Positions 9,964 to 22,978 of a stretch of 64,000 nt of DNA are shown here, piece by piece; the first letter of the stretch is position 1; the number at the start of each line of letters is the position of its first letter. Source of the stretch: Portulaca oleracea. Lineage: Eukaryota > Streptophyta > Magnoliopsida > Caryophyllales > Portulacaceae. The stretch spans positions 40,181,713-40,245,712 of the forward strand of contig CM055879.1 in assembly GCA_029582165.1 (NCBI GenBank), written 5' to 3'. Below the pieces are notes generated by a model. It saw nothing but the letters and a program-made list of their open reading frames with translations, did not search any database and was not told the origin of the DNA. The position numbers and the translations under genes are program-made.

Positions 9964-11852
9964 CTTCTTCGATTTCTCTTTTTTATTTTCTAAAAAATAA
10001 TATCTAAAAACAATATTTACCGATTTATGTCTAAAATAAATTCAAAAAAAGCTAAAAAATAATCTAGTTAATATGGGGTTTATTATTAAAAAACGAAGAG
10101 AGGGTGGGCTTTTTTACGAGACGAAACGGAGTGGTTTTTTATTTTTAATGATTTGGAGCTTGGGAAAAATAGAAAATCCTCATTTTGCAATTTAGTTTGA
10201 GGGGGTTTATATAGAAAAATAGATGGAGGATATGAAAAAGAGAAAAAGTGTAATTGTGGATAAGGTTGAGTTGGATTGAGCGGGCCCCGCATTGTGTGGA
10301 ATTGCCCAATGACCGTCCATTATTTTTTACCCTAAAATTTAGTTAACTCACATCTACTCTAGATTCCCTATTATTTTCTCGTCTCCTATTATTATTCCAT
10401 GTAAATAAAGCACAAATGTTAGTATAGAGAAGCCATATTAATATGTATAATATTGTACTATTTTGCTTAATATTAACATGTCATAAAATAATAATAATAA
10501 ATGTAATGGTAGAAGAGGAAGAATCATGTATAAATCCCTTATACATAGTTTATGTATTTACATTTGTACTATATAAAAAGGCTCTATACTAGTTTTATGT
10601 GAGAAAATTTTCATTAATTTATTACTATTAAACGAATGTTAATTTTTATTATTTAGTTGTATTAATTTGTGAATTTACATTTTTCATTTATTATGGTGCA
10701 AACTTTTTAACTTTTGGTAGTTATTGAATAATTGAAAAAAGATAAGATAATATGATAGTAAGGTCATGTTCTTTTTGTTGAAAAGGAGAAGTAAAGTAAT
10801 TAAAGTTAGATATTGATGATAGAATTACGTAGGTATTGATAAAAAAGATAATAATCATAGATGATCTAGGAAATATGTGAAATAAATAGAGATAAGTTGA
10901 GGTATTTAAGATATGGTATGTAATGATAATACAAATTTGTAAAATAAGAATGTAAAACAGTTTTTAAATCAAATAATTGTTAGTATTTGGAGTTCCATGG
11001 TCTTGAACTTGATATATTTAAACACGAGTGTATTTAATGTATTAATTTCCTCTTCAAATTGCTCAAGATTTCATGTAACTTTGAAAATCAATGGCGGATT
11101 AATTCTTTATAGGATGTTTTTAATACCACAATCCTATAAAATTATGAAATATCAAAAAATGAGGTTCCTCTTGTATGCATAATATTTTCTTTATTTAATT
11201 TAATAATTTTATGTTTTGAATATAATTTTAGATCCCACAAAGCTTCAAGTGGCACCAGGCACCAGCAATGATAGTAATGACATGTTAACTTTCAACAATA
11301 GAAAAAATTAAGGACGTGGCAATTGGATAAGATTGGATGAAAGTAGACCATATAAATAAATCGTAGTGTACTTTTGACAATTTCTCATTACACTAACTAA
11401 TAATTTTCTGATGTTGACATTAATCAGCTGGATATATACACCATAGTATTTATGGCTGTGTGAAAAAAACTGTCGTGCATGTATCCTAATGGATATATAA
11501 ACTATTGTTACAGCTACGTATTTTGTATTTCATACTTATCTCATAATTGATTAAAAGTTAAAGTAAAACAAATAGTGAGCATTTGATTACTTTGACTTAT
11601 CAATAATTAAATTTAAAGAACGACCCATTAAATAAATGGCTTATAACATACTAAATAAAATTTTGAGGCTTCAATTTATAAAAAACAAAGAGAACCAGCA
11701 GACTAACGGGGTAGGATAATTACACATTGAAATTATTATTTTTATTTTTAAGGTAAAAAAGTAAAAAAGCTTTTCATTTTTTGCCATGTTAATATTTACA
11801 AATCCCTCATTTGTTCACAAATTGAAATCTGAAAGTCTTACTAAATATTTTA
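9964..11852. other. DRM-type promoter and AT-rich intergenic DNA
   Basis: The first 350 bases are 5' UTR and promoter of the minus-strand DRM-type gene. The rest is AT-rich, with no gene recognised. The segment around 11811-12090 resembles 18640-18780 (shared CACAAATT-AAATCT, CTAAATATTTTA and GGTCAATTATCC-like words), so the two stretches are diverged copies of one repeat. Confidence 0.45.
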
Positions 11853-12008
11853 GGCACTGTTCTTTTATGCGGTTAATTTGCGGTGCGGTAAGTTGCAGTA
11901 GATTGCGGTAACTTGCGGTAGAAATAATAAAAAGGTAATGATAATTTGTGGTGAGTTGCGGTAGGTTACGTTGCAGTTAGTTGCGTTAACGCACAAAAGA
12001 ACAGTGCC
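11853..12008. mobile_element. PIF/Harbinger (Tourist-like) MITE with TTA duplication
   Basis: 156-bp element starting GGCACTGTTCTTTTATGCGG and ending in the inverted form CGCACAAAAGAACAGTGCC. It is flanked by TTA on both sides (11850-11852 and 12009-12011), the Harbinger target duplication. The inside is built of TGCGGTAAGTTGCAGTA-like words. Related elements lie at 17436, 29387 and 41516. Confidence 0.82.
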
Positions 12009-12011
12009 TTA

Positions 12012-12724
12012 GTCTATTTATTTGATGGGCCATCACTTTAAGGTCAATTATCCATGACTTAATTATGGTCCCATGGCTATAGGCTTGCAGCCCATGACCT
12101 AAGCAAGTATGGGTTTCTTGGGCCTAAGAGATGGGCCCATTTACACTCAGCCTCATACACTACAAGGCCTTAGTAATGGCCCATTTTCAGTCCATTTGTA
12201 TAAACCCCTATCCCCAAGAAAGAAAAAAAAAAAAAGAGACAGAAAAACATGTCAATGAATGTTTATTTACATATGATTAATTACTAATTAAGGTACCAAT
12301 ATGCTTTTTTTTTTTTAATTTTGATGGAATAAGGTACCAATATGCTGACTCCTGGTGAAAAATAAAATTAGGATATTCTAGTAACTTAATTACCAATATA
12401 TTTGCTAGTGTTGCACCAAAAGGGAATGTAAAACTTCAGAGGGTTAATTCACCCAGTATTCTACTTGCACTTACTGAATGATGATACATACAAAATATGA
12501 AAATTCCCAAATGCCACAAAAATTCCTACAATGCTTAGACAATTCAGGCGAGTGGGTCCATTTTGTATTGGCCACTTTCAGGTTTATTTAGGTTTTGGGT
12601 TTGAAAATCGTGTTCGAAACCCTAAATCTTGGGGCGGTTGAATCAATTTTCGGGTTGCGACAAATTTTGCCATGTCAAATTCCTACCATTTCCCTAATAA
12701 TGTCTGATATTCGAACTGGAAATG
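12012..12724. other. Intergenic, 3' of J-domain gene
   Basis: No gene was seen. A short duplication, AAGGTACCAATATGCT, occurs at about 12291 and 12332, separated by a T-run. The last part is probably 3' UTR of the J-domain gene. Confidence 0.45.
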
Positions 12725-15700
12725 TCAACTGGAAATGCCGTGGTAATCGTTAGAGGAGACATCATGTCCACACGAAACCTTCTGTTTTCGCCCCCGTCTT
12801 CTACGATTGTTGCTGCTATTTCCTTGTCCTCTGGCTTCGTTCCTCGGATCATCCCTACTTTGGTCTGTCTGTAGTATTCCCAAACAAATATCACACGAAA
12901 AAGGATAAAACAAAACGGATTAATTAGTTTTGAGATACTGATGAACAAGAAACCAAAGAGCATACATACATACATACATGTGTGTGACGCGTATGCTAGA
13001 AAACTGTACGTATAACTTACAACACAAGCCTGAACTGAACGAATCAAATATGCATCTAACAGCTACTGTTTCTCACTCGATGCTCATCGTATCTTTTCGT
13101 GTTAATAGTGATGATGAGTTTACTTACCAGAAAACAAATGTTTTCCAGCTATGCATATGATGCATCCCTTCCTGTCATGACAACCAGCTTTCCCAACAAT
13201 CAGGTTGTATTTCCGGAATACAGAGGGGAAATAAACACAGAATGACCGCTGTCCTGCATATGTGCTTTTTCGAGGGGTAGATTTAGGTTGGGCAGATCTT
13301 GGTAAATAAATATAAGCTGGCAAACTATAGGAAATACGTGCAAAATTTCGAAAATTTTACAAAATGTATAACAAATCTACTTAAACCAAAATCTACCCTC
13401 AAAAGAACACATGCATACATCCAATTGAATGTACTTGCTATTCATTCGATTACCTCCCCGGATTCATAACCTAACCAACTCGAACCATGCTGTGACGAAT
13501 GCAAGCTTACTAAGACCCAGAAACACGAAGAGGAAGCTTAAGACAGACACTTACCCGTCCTCCCCCTAAAAAAGCATTCTGAAAACAGGCATCGAAGGAC
13601 GACAAAAATGATGAGCCATCTGGGTTGTTCATCTGCGATGAACTTCGCTTAGAGCTGTTATTGATGGATGAAAAAGCATCCGCATAACTCGAGTTTGATG
13701 ATGAACAAGAAGGGGTTGTTGACGATGATCCCTGTGAAGTTGACGGATCAACATCGTTTGGGAACATCTCGTTGAACAGGTCCTGCAACTGCCCGAAGCT
13801 CTCTTCCGCGTTTTCCTGTTAGATTAATTCCAATTATGAATAATTACCAAGTACTCCTGTCAGTCAACATTTTGAACTCCCGTTAAACGCTGCTGGAAAT
13901 GCCAAACAAAGCATACTGCAGCAACAACTCTCAGTGTAGGTCCCACATTCATGGGTTCGGGACATTTAAAAGTTGGCGGCCTTGCCTCCACAGACATCAT
14001 TGTTCATGGAGAGGTTGATTCTAGAATGATACAAGTCTCTTACCTAGGGCTGTTAGAAAACTATCCGACCCAGGAAAAACCAGATACAGTCATAAATTTT
14101 CCATCCGAATTTTGACTACGACCAATTTGACTGAGAATCTCAATTGTCAACACATTTTCCATTTTTCTACTGACTAAAGCTAATATTGACCAAAATTTAA
14201 GCTTGTCCGAATTGTCCAATCCGAAAATACCAAAAACAACCAATATCGGACGTTAACTTTTGTCCGAAGTCTGATTCGTCCAGGGAATGACCCAAACCTG
14301 AATTTTTGACGGCCCTACTCTTAAAGACTAGTGGGTCTTTTTATAAAACGAAAAAAGAAAAGGGAAAAGAAGCATCTACCCAAGTACAACCATAAACTAA
14401 TGTTTATTACGATACCAAAAATCCCAAAAAAACAGAACATATCATGAAGGAATGCAGCATACTTCTCCATGGACCATGAAATCAAAACATACATCGAAAG
14501 GTAAGCTAACGTATCTACTAGTTGGGCAGCATAAATTCTCCTTGCAAGTAGAAGAAAAGGGGGCACTATTGGAGATAAACGAGAACAAGATGCTGATATG
14601 TGGCAACAAAAAGTACGTAACCAAAGTTTACAAATTACAAACAAACATAATGCACTCGAAACAGTAGGAAGAAAGACGAGCGAGTAAGAATACTCACATT
14701 AGGCTTGCTTTCTCTCATCATGTCCGCCATCTCGTTCAAAAATTCACCCATTCCCTGTGGTAATCAAATGCCGAATTAGTTAAAAGTCAGTTGAGATTGA
14801 TAATTAACGAAGTAATGGGCAATCAAAAGAGAAACATAAACTTAGGATTGGAAGGCATTCATGAGAGAATCATGCACAGAAATGAAAGGAAAGTAAGGAA
14901 GAAAAGAGAGGAAGACTCACGTTATTATTATCGTCATCATCATTGTCATACACCCCAAAGTCATAAAGAAACCTTTTCGTATCGTCGGATAAAACTGCTC
15001 CACACCCACAAAACCATCTCACTAATGTCAGCTTCTTATTCAACATTAGCAATTTCTATGGTGAGAGTGAGACCTTATCACATAAAATTATTGCTAGACA
15101 AACAAACCTTTTTTGGGTGATATTTCTAGTATTTACTTTGATTGATACCTCATTTCATCCCTATATTGATAAAAAGCCACCACAAAGCAACGCCTCTTAT
15201 AATAAATTTATTATGAAATGATCTTACCTAAGACTTATTCATTATTGCTCACCATTCAACGCCCCATCCTAAAGATTTGGCCTCACTTGGAACCAAAAAC
15301 AAAACACACATATTTTTTGAAGGGGCATCAAAATATCATAAAAAATATAATGTCCTTTTTTTTGCAAACTTTTTTTTAAAGAAAAAGGTTCTTTAGTTTG
15401 CTCCTAGCTTGGGTAAACTATTTACATTTATATTCTACCTAACCTTATCAAATCCTACCCAATTTTACATATTTTTACCTAGACTTATCAAAAATTTAAA
15501 ACACTTCCAATTTACATGTTACTTACATCTACCAACTTCTAGCCAATCTTATACAACCTTAATTTACCTTAACTTTTACCAAATATGAAGTCTCCTGATT
15601 GAGTTAAATGATTAAAGATTCTGAAAGAGAATAAAAACCAAGGTTTTATACTGACAGAATTCAGAAGTACAAAAGATCTTATTTTGAAACTTTTAGGATT

Positions 15701-16919
15701 ATTTATTTTAATTTTAATTTTTTTATAAGGAAAAGACTAGAAAGCACATATGATAGACAAAGGCCATAAAAGCATCAACACGTAAGTATTCAATGATTAC
15801 ATTAATTTTGGACGGACCAAAATGCCACATTGCCACTCCATACATATGACACACCAAATTTCCGGTAACATCAACACTTAAAATACTATTAAACAATTCT
15901 TAACCACGATAAGAGTTATAATATGAAATTACTATTGTTAGAAAATAAAAATAATACTGATGCTAATTTTATATAGTAATTCATTCTAATATATAAATAA
16001 TCAACGATTAAAGCTTAGATAAGCTGACACTTATTTAGAAACAGAGGAAATATTAGTTAATGGACTACTCCATCCATTCCATATTAATTGTTGTATTTAA
16101 AAATCGTGCAATCAAATTTCAAAAATTTTGATCATAAATTTCTTATATAAGATATATAATGAGTTACTATATAAAATTATTCACGTCAGATTTATAACAA
16201 AAAATATTATCATATAATCATTAATATTATGTAAGAAATTATCAATCACATAATGTTATTGAAGAGTGTGTAAGTCAAAATTATGACAATAAATATAGAA
16301 AAATTACCCGAATAATTGAATAAGAACTAGAGCAAATAATACTAGAGGAATAAGAGGGAAGCATGAAATTACCAGAATAGGCTTCCTGAATGGCTTGAAA
16401 TTTCTTCTTTGCTTCATCTACGGACTTTGAATTCCCAAACGCAGAGCACCGATCTGGGTGCCATCTCTACCAACATCCCCAATTTCCAAATTATTTATTC
16501 ATTCATTTTATTCACAGAGAAAACGAAACAATTAAACAACCGGTAAAAAATCACTCTCACAGAAACAGTAAAACTGTAAAACAAATATATGGTTCAACTC
16601 CTGAAAGACCAAAGGAAGAAATTAAGAAAATTTCCCTTCAAAATCAACGTTCAAAGGTGAAAAGATTCAATCTCTACATCTACCCAGATGCATTATTCAC
16701 TTCGAAATCATGCAATGACACCAGATTTGAATAGTTAACTTGATTGAGACATCATACAATAATAATAAAGCAACCACAAAAAAATCCAGAAAAAATCCAG
16801 AAAATTCTAACCATTGCAAGTTTCTTATACGCATTTCTGAGCTCGGAATTTGAGCATTCCTTCTCTAAACCCAGCACAGAATAGAAATCGCTGCTCTTTC
16901 TCTCTCCTCCATCCGCCAT
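12725..16919 (-). CDS. J-domain (DnaJ/HSP40) co-chaperone, 245 aa
   Basis: Six coding exons on the minus strand: 16919-16812, 16466-16373, 14994-14921, 14754-14698, 13815-13555 and 12868-12725. All junctions are GT-AG and the phases agree, giving 738 nt. Exon 1 starts MADGGERKSSDFYSVLGLE and runs through the J-domain helix YKKLAM. Exon 2 begins RWHPDRC, which holds the HPD tripeptide that stimulates the HSP70 ATPase, and ends KKKFQAIQEAYS. Exon 3 gives VLSDDTKRFLYDFGVYDNDDDD. The rest lacks a Cys-rich zinc domain and DnaJ C-terminal domains, so it is a class C (type III) J-protein; the tail is Ser/Asn-rich, then basic (NNRRRRGRKQK), ending NDYHGISS. It probably works in cytosol or nucleus with an HSP70; the client is unknown. 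Intron 2 (about 1.4 kb) holds a Stowaway remnant and intron 5 a foldback element. Confidence 0.9.
13261..13411. mobile_element. Foldback MITE in J-protein intron 5
   Basis: Inverted ends TGTGCTTTTTCGAGGGGTAG and CTACCCTCAAAAGAACACA. The inner part of the arms also pairs (GATTTAGGTTGG with CTTAAACCAAAATC). Its arms match those of the element at 42618-42856. It lies wholly inside the last intron of the J-domain gene. Confidence 0.6.
16065..16300. mobile_element. Diverged Stowaway-type MITE in J-protein intron 2
   Basis: Shares with the complete copy at 4940-5196 the order of words CCATATTAATTGTTGTAT, ATCGTGCAATCAAA, TTTTGATCATAAATTTCTTA and AAAATTATGACAATAAATAT. The ends are mutated (ACTCCATCCATTCC on the left), so exact limits are uncertain. 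Confidence 0.6.
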
Positions 16920-18968
16920 TTTTAACTTCTGGGAGTTCTTCGTGTGTTCTTTGCATGAAAATTGTCGACGAATTTGAAGACCCGAAAAAAAGGGTTACAA
17001 AAAGGGGTTTGAATGGGGCAGCATAACCTTAACTATGAAAAAAAGATGAAGAGAGAGAAGGAAAGTTAGAGAGAGAAAAAGAAAGAGAAGAGAAGGTGTG
17101 GAGAGATCAGCTTCTGTAAAACGCCAAGGAAGAAGAAGGCTCCAGAAACGGGATATTAAATTCATTTTAAAATGCAACTTGAAAATTTTTAGTACGAAAT
17201 TACGTTTTGTGCGCAGGAATGACGATCGACGGCTGAGATGATCCCAGAATGAAGATCAGATGATGGGAGATTAGATATTCTTTAATGTGGGGGGTTTTCC
17301 TTTTTCTTAAATCAGTTAAATGGCAGTTCTCTCTCTTTGTTGTACATCCAGAAGGTTCCCTGTTTACTGTTCTGGGTCGCCAATTTGGTGATCTCTTTCC
17401 AAGTTGTGCTTTTTTTTTATATTTTTTTTATCCTTTCTTTTATGCGGTACTGTAACTTAGTGCACCATAATTTATAACACCGTAATTTACCGCAACCTAT
17501 CGTAATCTATTATTTACCTTTTTATATATCAAACTCAATTATTATTTTTTACTGCAACTTACTGCAATTCCACCACAACTTACTGCAATTCCACCGCATA
17601 AAATAACCGTGCACTAAGAATAATACTCCTCCCTCTGTCCCAAAAAAAATGTTTTTATTTGACTAATAGAGTCAAACTTAATAAATTTTAACCGTTAATA
17701 TATAAAAGTGTCTTTTGAATTATAATGTAATACCTCTATTATTAGATTTTTAATGAAAAAATAATTTTACCTATATATAATATTACAATTTTTGTGAAAA
17801 AAAACGTAAAATATTAATAATTAATGGCTTAAAGCATGACTTTAAATGCCTTAAAAAATTAAAGTGGACAATTTATTTAGAACTGGAATATACAATTTGT
17901 GGGTCAACATGGTGATGGTACCCAGGAAAATAGAAAAGGAGGGAAAAGGTGAATGATTAAAATGGTGGATCCTACGTTTCAATCTTTTATTTTTATTAAC
18001 TCCTGAAATTTGTGAGGATAAACAGTTGATCAAACTCAAATCCAACAGTGCAAAAGTGTAGATGGGGGGTCCCATCCTCCCTAAAAACCACCACTTGTGC
18101 TTGTGCATATAATTTTGTGTATATTTTTTTCAACTTTTTGGATGATTGAGTTTTTTTGGCAACTCTCTGGAACGAGTACTAACAAAAGAAAACACAAAAG
18201 AATAGAATAAAACATCTTTTTACGTGTGTAAAATTAAATTAGGTAAGATAAGATATGTTAAAGATAGGAAATAAAAGTTAAGTAATGCAAGTAGTGGAGA
18301 TAGGTAATAAAGAATTTTAAATATAAATTATCTAAAAATATAGTCTCGTTCTTTTAGCTAATAAGGGTAAAGTAAGATTATATTAGGTATTTAGATAAGA
18401 TAAAGTAAATATACCAAGTTACAAAACAGGTCTAATTAAGTATGAAAATAATTCACATATTGAGGTAAGATACCTTTCAAAGAACGATGGTGGTAAGTGA
18501 CAAAACCACAAAGAGGGATTTAAAACGGCATTCATTTAATCTACTCTCTCATTTTCATTTTATTTCTCATATTGATTTAAATGTTAGTTAAACTTTAAAA
18601 ATTTTGACAAATAATTTCTCAAGCGCTCTTGTTGGGTCCTCTTGTTTTTTCACAAATTAAAATCTCAAAATCTTGCTAAATATTTTATGATTTGCTTAAT
18701 GAGTCATCCCTTAAGGTTAGTTATCCAAATAAAAAAGAGAGTTCCAAGGGTCCATGGTCTCATGGGTTTGAAACACTTGAGGTGTATTTCCAGTCCATAT
18801 TCAGATGCAGGCAAAATTGAGCTACAGCCCAGTCACATACCTCGCTACTATATTTGGGCTTATGCACCCATGTGAAACAGGTTCAGCAACAACCCATAGA
18901 ATGTCACTAAACTTTGCCCTTTGCCCAATGGCTATTCATATGATCTTTGTAGAAACATTCTCTAGTCT
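16920..18968. other. J-protein promoter and repeat-rich intergenic DNA
   Basis: The first 250 bases are 5' UTR and promoter of the J-domain gene. A MITE-like block at about 17436-17618 carries TTCTTTTATGCGGTA on the left and CCACCGCATAAAATAA on the right, a diverged member of the 11853 family. A Stowaway-like left end, CTCCCTCTGTCCCAAAA, lies near 17630. A further pair of inverted ends, CGTTCTTTTAG at 18346 and CAAAGAACG at about 18477, bounds another possible MITE. No gene was recognised. Confidence 0.45.
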
Positions 18969-19509
18969 CTAATTAAGTTGAGTTAGCCGACTATAAAAGT
19001 AAACAAGCTTAACCTTCGTACGCAAGGACATCTGAACAGCTCGACTCCATTTCTGGAAGTTGGTTCCATTCATCTTGACATTTGTTAGCTGCATTCCTAG
19101 ATGATCCGAGGGATGCAGATAGAGAGGATCACTGTGAAATGATTCCAATCGAGCAGCTAAGATTGAATCATCAGCCATGATCACAGTAATCAAAGAACTT
19201 TTTGAACCAAAACAGAAGAGATCAAAGAGAGAAAAACAGCGTGAAAGAGCCTTAACTCTGATATCATGTAAAATGATAGATCAGAGAAAAATGAGAGAGT
19301 AATTTCTGTGTATATGTGTATACATCTCAATACATACAAGGGATATATATAGTACATAAACAGAAGGTTGTTGCAACAATCTAACAAACACATAACAAAC
19401 AAACAACCAAGGCTATGCTCCTAGCTCCTAGCTTCTGAATATAGTTAACAAAACCGTACCCTCAAAACCAATTTTCCAATAGTAGGATTATCTATGACGA
19501 ATCCCAACA
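18969..19509 (-). mobile_element. Copia-type retrotransposon remnant: LTR, PBS, gag start
   Basis: On the minus strand an LTR of 243 bp (19509-19267) starts TGTTGGGATTCGTC and ends TTTTACA. It is followed by a primer-binding-type sequence TGATATCAGAG, close to the usual TGGTATCAGAGC that matches initiator tRNA-Met. A gag frame follows from 19193 (or 19178) and reads DPLYLHPSDHLGMQL then MNGTNFQKWSRAVQMSL, the signature of the Copia gag N-terminal domain (Retrotran_gag_3). The frame stops at 18969, soon after, and no protease, integrase or RT follows. This is the 5' end of a truncated element. Confidence 0.72.
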
Positions 19510-20476
19510 ATATCTTCTTCGCATATGAGTCTCTCACAAACCACGTCTACTAGTGTTCTATTTTAATCTGAAGCTTTTTTTCTTAACAAAATATCAAGTT
19601 GTCATCAGGCATCAAGAGTCTACAGTACCCATACCCTTCCCCACAGAACCCACAAATCATTCCAACTAAAGTCTCATGTCACCACTTTGCTTTAGAATAC
19701 CTAGTCATGCCGGCCATGTTGTCATGGTTCTTCCTACGACACCACAACCTCATAGCTTGCGCCTGACAAAATGAATCATCGGTTCTGATACCACTTGTTA
19801 GGAAGATCTAATACAAGAATTCATTTCAACTAAGCTTTATAGTACCAAGTGAAATTTGATTGTAAAACCAATTAATTTTAAGAAGAGTAGTCTATTTAAC
19901 TTATAAATCATGCCTGCTCAATTTAATTTTCCAACGTGACACATTTCACTTATGGATGAATCACAATAATAACACTTTTCCTAAAAAGAATAAAGTAAGA
20001 CTAGGTGCTACTAAATTTCAATAAATATTTAAAAATAAAAAAATGAATTTTGATCGAGTTAACCAAAGTGGTAATTATCCACTTAAAAAATGGCCAACCA
20101 TCTAAAAGCATGGAGTCAAATGTGTTACTGTATCCTGCTGGGTGAAAAGGGACAACAGTCGGTGGCTCAGTAGTGTAGAGAGATGGTATCCAAATCAGGA
20201 TTTTGTACAACGTCACTTCTGCACCACTGCCTGCCGTACTGCGTGTCTGTAAAAGTAAAACAACTCAACTGTAACCAATGGGCTACGGGCCCCAATGCTT
20301 ACGCCCGTCGTAAGTTTTGGATCCACTGTGGGCTTTTATTGTCCTTTTGTTTTCTCACTTCCCCTCCCTTTTCTTTTTACCATTTTTTTATAAAAAAAAA
20401 AAATTGACATTTTATTAAAATTTTAAAAGGGTGGGTGTTGATATTATATATATCATTGGGATGAGCAAAAATATTA
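19510..20476. other. Second LTR-like edge and unassigned DNA
   Basis: At 19782-19796 the plus strand reads TCTGATACCACTTGT. On the minus strand this is an LTR end followed by a primer-binding-type TGGTATCAGAA, and TGTTAGGAAGATC beginning at 19796 could be the LTR terminus. Its other end was not found. The rest, including short open frames near 20001-20407, shows no domain. Confidence 0.35.
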
Positions 20477-20767
20477 GGGTCCTGTTCAGCTGATAGTTGA
20501 TAACTGTTAGTTGGTAGCTTGTAACTGTTAGCTGATAGATATTTGAGTTAGCTGTTTGACTTTAGTTGTTTGGGTTAGTTGATTATAGGAAAAGTGTTTG
20601 GTAAAGTAGCTCAAAAAGTTTCATCTATTAGCTTTTTGAAAATTATCTTATTTGTTTCAAAAAGCTAGTATAAAAGATTACTTACCAAATATCTCAAGTA
20701 GCCTTTTAACCTTGGTAAAAAAGATAAAAGTTACTCAAAAAGTTAAAATTGGGTAGCCAAACACCCC
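20477..20767. mobile_element. PIF/Harbinger-like MITE, 291 bp
   Basis: Begins GGGTCCTGTTCAGCTG and ends GGGTAGCCAAACACCCC, flanked by TTA at 20474-20476 and 20768-20770. The inner words (GATTATAGGAAAAGTGTTTG, TTAGCTTTTTGAAA) recur in reverse orientation in the element at 26359-26644, so the two are family members. Confidence 0.7.
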
Positions 20768-21800
20768 TTAGGAATTTGGTCTCGAATCCGATCTTAATTG
20801 GGGTTGCATCCTGGTTTTAGTCAGAGTAGGATACAGTTTCTATATGGATACCTGGTTATTTTTCTTGAAAAAATTAAAAATATTACTAGCTCATTCCATA
20901 CTATAAAGACCAGTAAAGTGTAAAGTGTAAACTATAAATTAACTAAACCCTAATGTCTCAACTCAGCTAGGATACAACTTAGTGATGGTTGATGATGGAT
21001 GCATGATGTTAGATGTTAGATATGATAAAGTGAAGCCGGCAACGTAGGGAGGAGGCAAGCATGCAGTAAATTAAACGTAGAGTGTTACGTTGTTTGACAT
21101 CCCATAGACAGTTTTAGACACCTTTCCATTCTTCAGTTATGAATTTTCTTGGATCTCCAACTTCTGCTGGCTGCTCCATATATAATCCATACATACATAC
21201 ATACATTAATACATGTATATATGCAACTGCAAAGTAAGTAATCCAGCTTGCACACTATTTATTGGAGTGGTCCATCCACTCTTGCACTGGCACTCTTTTC
21301 GGATGCTTTAATTTACATGATTATTTTCGAAAGTGACTCATCAATTCAAGGCTCTATAATTAAATTCATTATTTAAATATTTTAAATCGATCTCATGGAA
21401 TAACCTTTTATGAATTGAGGGAATATATGGCACAGGACGGCTGGATAGTGCAAGAAAAAAAAATTCATGTACATTCCTCTTCCTCTTGAAATTCAACTTA
21501 CTCTCTTCCATGGAAATATGGCATAGGTTGTTTAACACTTTAACACAAGATATATAAATTGGTCCCATGTAATTTCACAGGTATTCATGACTTTTGCGAG
21601 GTTGTTGAGTTTTACTATTATACTGTTTTACGTCTGACCAAATTTATATTACCTGCTTTTTTATATTTACTTATAAGTACGTTTGCTAGAAAAATATATT
21701 TGTCATTAATGTTGCAATTGGTTCTTGAAATAAAATGAAATAAAGATTTGTTTCTTATCCCTTACTTTATTACAAAACAATTTCTTTTTTTCAACTCACC
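20768..21800. other. Intergenic, nothing recognised
   Basis: No gene domain was recognised. A short TACA microsatellite (ACATACATACATACAT) lies near 21190. The short minus-strand open frame at 21341-21568 has no recognisable motif. Confidence 0.45.
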
Positions 21801-22045
21801 CACTACTAAAAATATGTGTATTATTACCAACCACTTTTTTCCAACAATTTAAAATGGTTGGAAAAACCAACTATTTTAGCAACCATTTGATATTCCAACT
21901 ATTTTTCAAAAACTTTTGTGAGAAAAATGGTTGGAAATTCCAACCAATTTTACTAAAATGGTTGGAAAATTTTCCTACCACCCTTTTTCCTACGATTTGA
22001 AGATGGTTGGAAAAATGGTTGGATTACCAACCATTTTTAGTAGTG
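21801..22045. mobile_element. CACTA-type MITE with ACC duplication
   Basis: Starts CACTACTAAAAAT and ends ATTTTTAGTAGTG, the CACTA (En/Spm) terminal form. It is flanked by ACC at 21798-21800 and 22046-22048, the 3-bp duplication expected for this superfamily. The 245-bp interior is made of AATGGTTGGAAAA and its complement repeated about ten times, which is the subterminal-repeat structure of CACTA elements without any transposase. Confidence 0.82.
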
Positions 22046-22564
22046 ACCCCTCATTAATCATTCCCCTCATTTAACATGTAATATTTTGCTCCTATAAAAA
22101 AGAATGCTATATTTTGCTCAAAATATTTTCTCAATTGGAAGGAAAATATATTTTTTACAAAATCAGTTAAATTTTTACAATGTTTTCCATCTAATTATCA
22201 TTCTTTAAAATTTTTTTATTTTTTTATTTTTTTTCCTGTTCATCTCATTTTACAAGCCTAAAAGAATGACTTTTCCCACCAATATAATTCATCATTCAGT
22301 ACTCAAGTATAAAGAAATTGATAACATATATAAAAGAAGCTAACTAACACATAGTGATACAAATTAAAGCTTTCTCACTCAAACACACCCCAATTTATTA
22401 CAAAATGCAACATTAATAACAATTAACCATCTTTTGGTTAATAGAAACAATAAAGCAATGACAATCCTTCGGACGTCAAGCCAATAATTATTAATTAATA
22501 AGCAAAAAAAATAAACAAAATTTACAAAATTACTTGCCATCATTTATAAACTGGATGAGCAAAC

Positions 22565-22978
22565 TTATGCATAAAACGCAAGCAAATCATCCAACGACTC
22601 AGTCTGTGGGTCAATGCTCTCCAGCATCCACAGCAAGTGCTCAAACAACACCACTTCACACGTGAGCGTGATGGTATCTTCATCGTCATCATCATAGCCG
22701 TCCGATCTTGTCCTGCTGATCAGCCCCTGAAACGAAGGATGCTCGATCACCTGGCTGCTGATCTGGTACGCTCGCCTGCACTTTCCTACGTACACCGTCT
22801 GGCATCCGAGGGGTGGGATCGGCGCTGAGTAGTCCTCATCGACGGCTGTGGTTCTTGCAGAGGAATTAGTGCTGGTTGGGGAGATAGAGTTAGATGAGGG
22901 TGAATGGCCTAACTTGCTCCAGGATTTTTTCAGGGCGGAGCTTAGTTTACTTAATTTTCCAGATTTAGTGCTCGACAT
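22565..22978 (-). CDS. SAUR family protein (SAUR76-78-like), 137 aa
   Basis: Intronless small auxin-up RNA type protein. The start is placed at MSSTKSGKLSKLSSALKKSW, which matches the usual N-terminus of SAUR76-78; an in-frame upstream ATG at 23050 would add 24 hydrophobic residues and lies close to a likely TATA (CCATAAATAAG on the minus strand near 23080), so it is probably not used. The SAUR core follows a Ser/Thr-rich linker: CQTVYVGKCRRAYQIS, EHPSFQGLI, then CEVVLFEHLLWMLESID. SAUR proteins inhibit PP2C-D phosphatases to activate plasma-membrane H+-ATPases in cell expansion; the 76-78 branch has been linked to ethylene signalling. The specific role here is inference. A paralogue in the same orientation lies at 31162. 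Confidence 0.9.
   Translation of the reverse strand: MSSTKSGKLSKLSSALKKSWSKLGHSPSSNSISPTSTNSSARTTAVDEDYSAPIPPLGCQTVYVGKCRRAYQISSQVIEHPSFQGLISRTRSDGYDDDDEDTITLTCEVVLFEHLLWMLESIDPQTESLDDLLAFYA

Noticed and set aside
13120..13323. 67-codon open frame in J-protein intron 5
   Set aside because: Overlaps a foldback MITE, no domain, and exons 5 and 6 join in frame without it.
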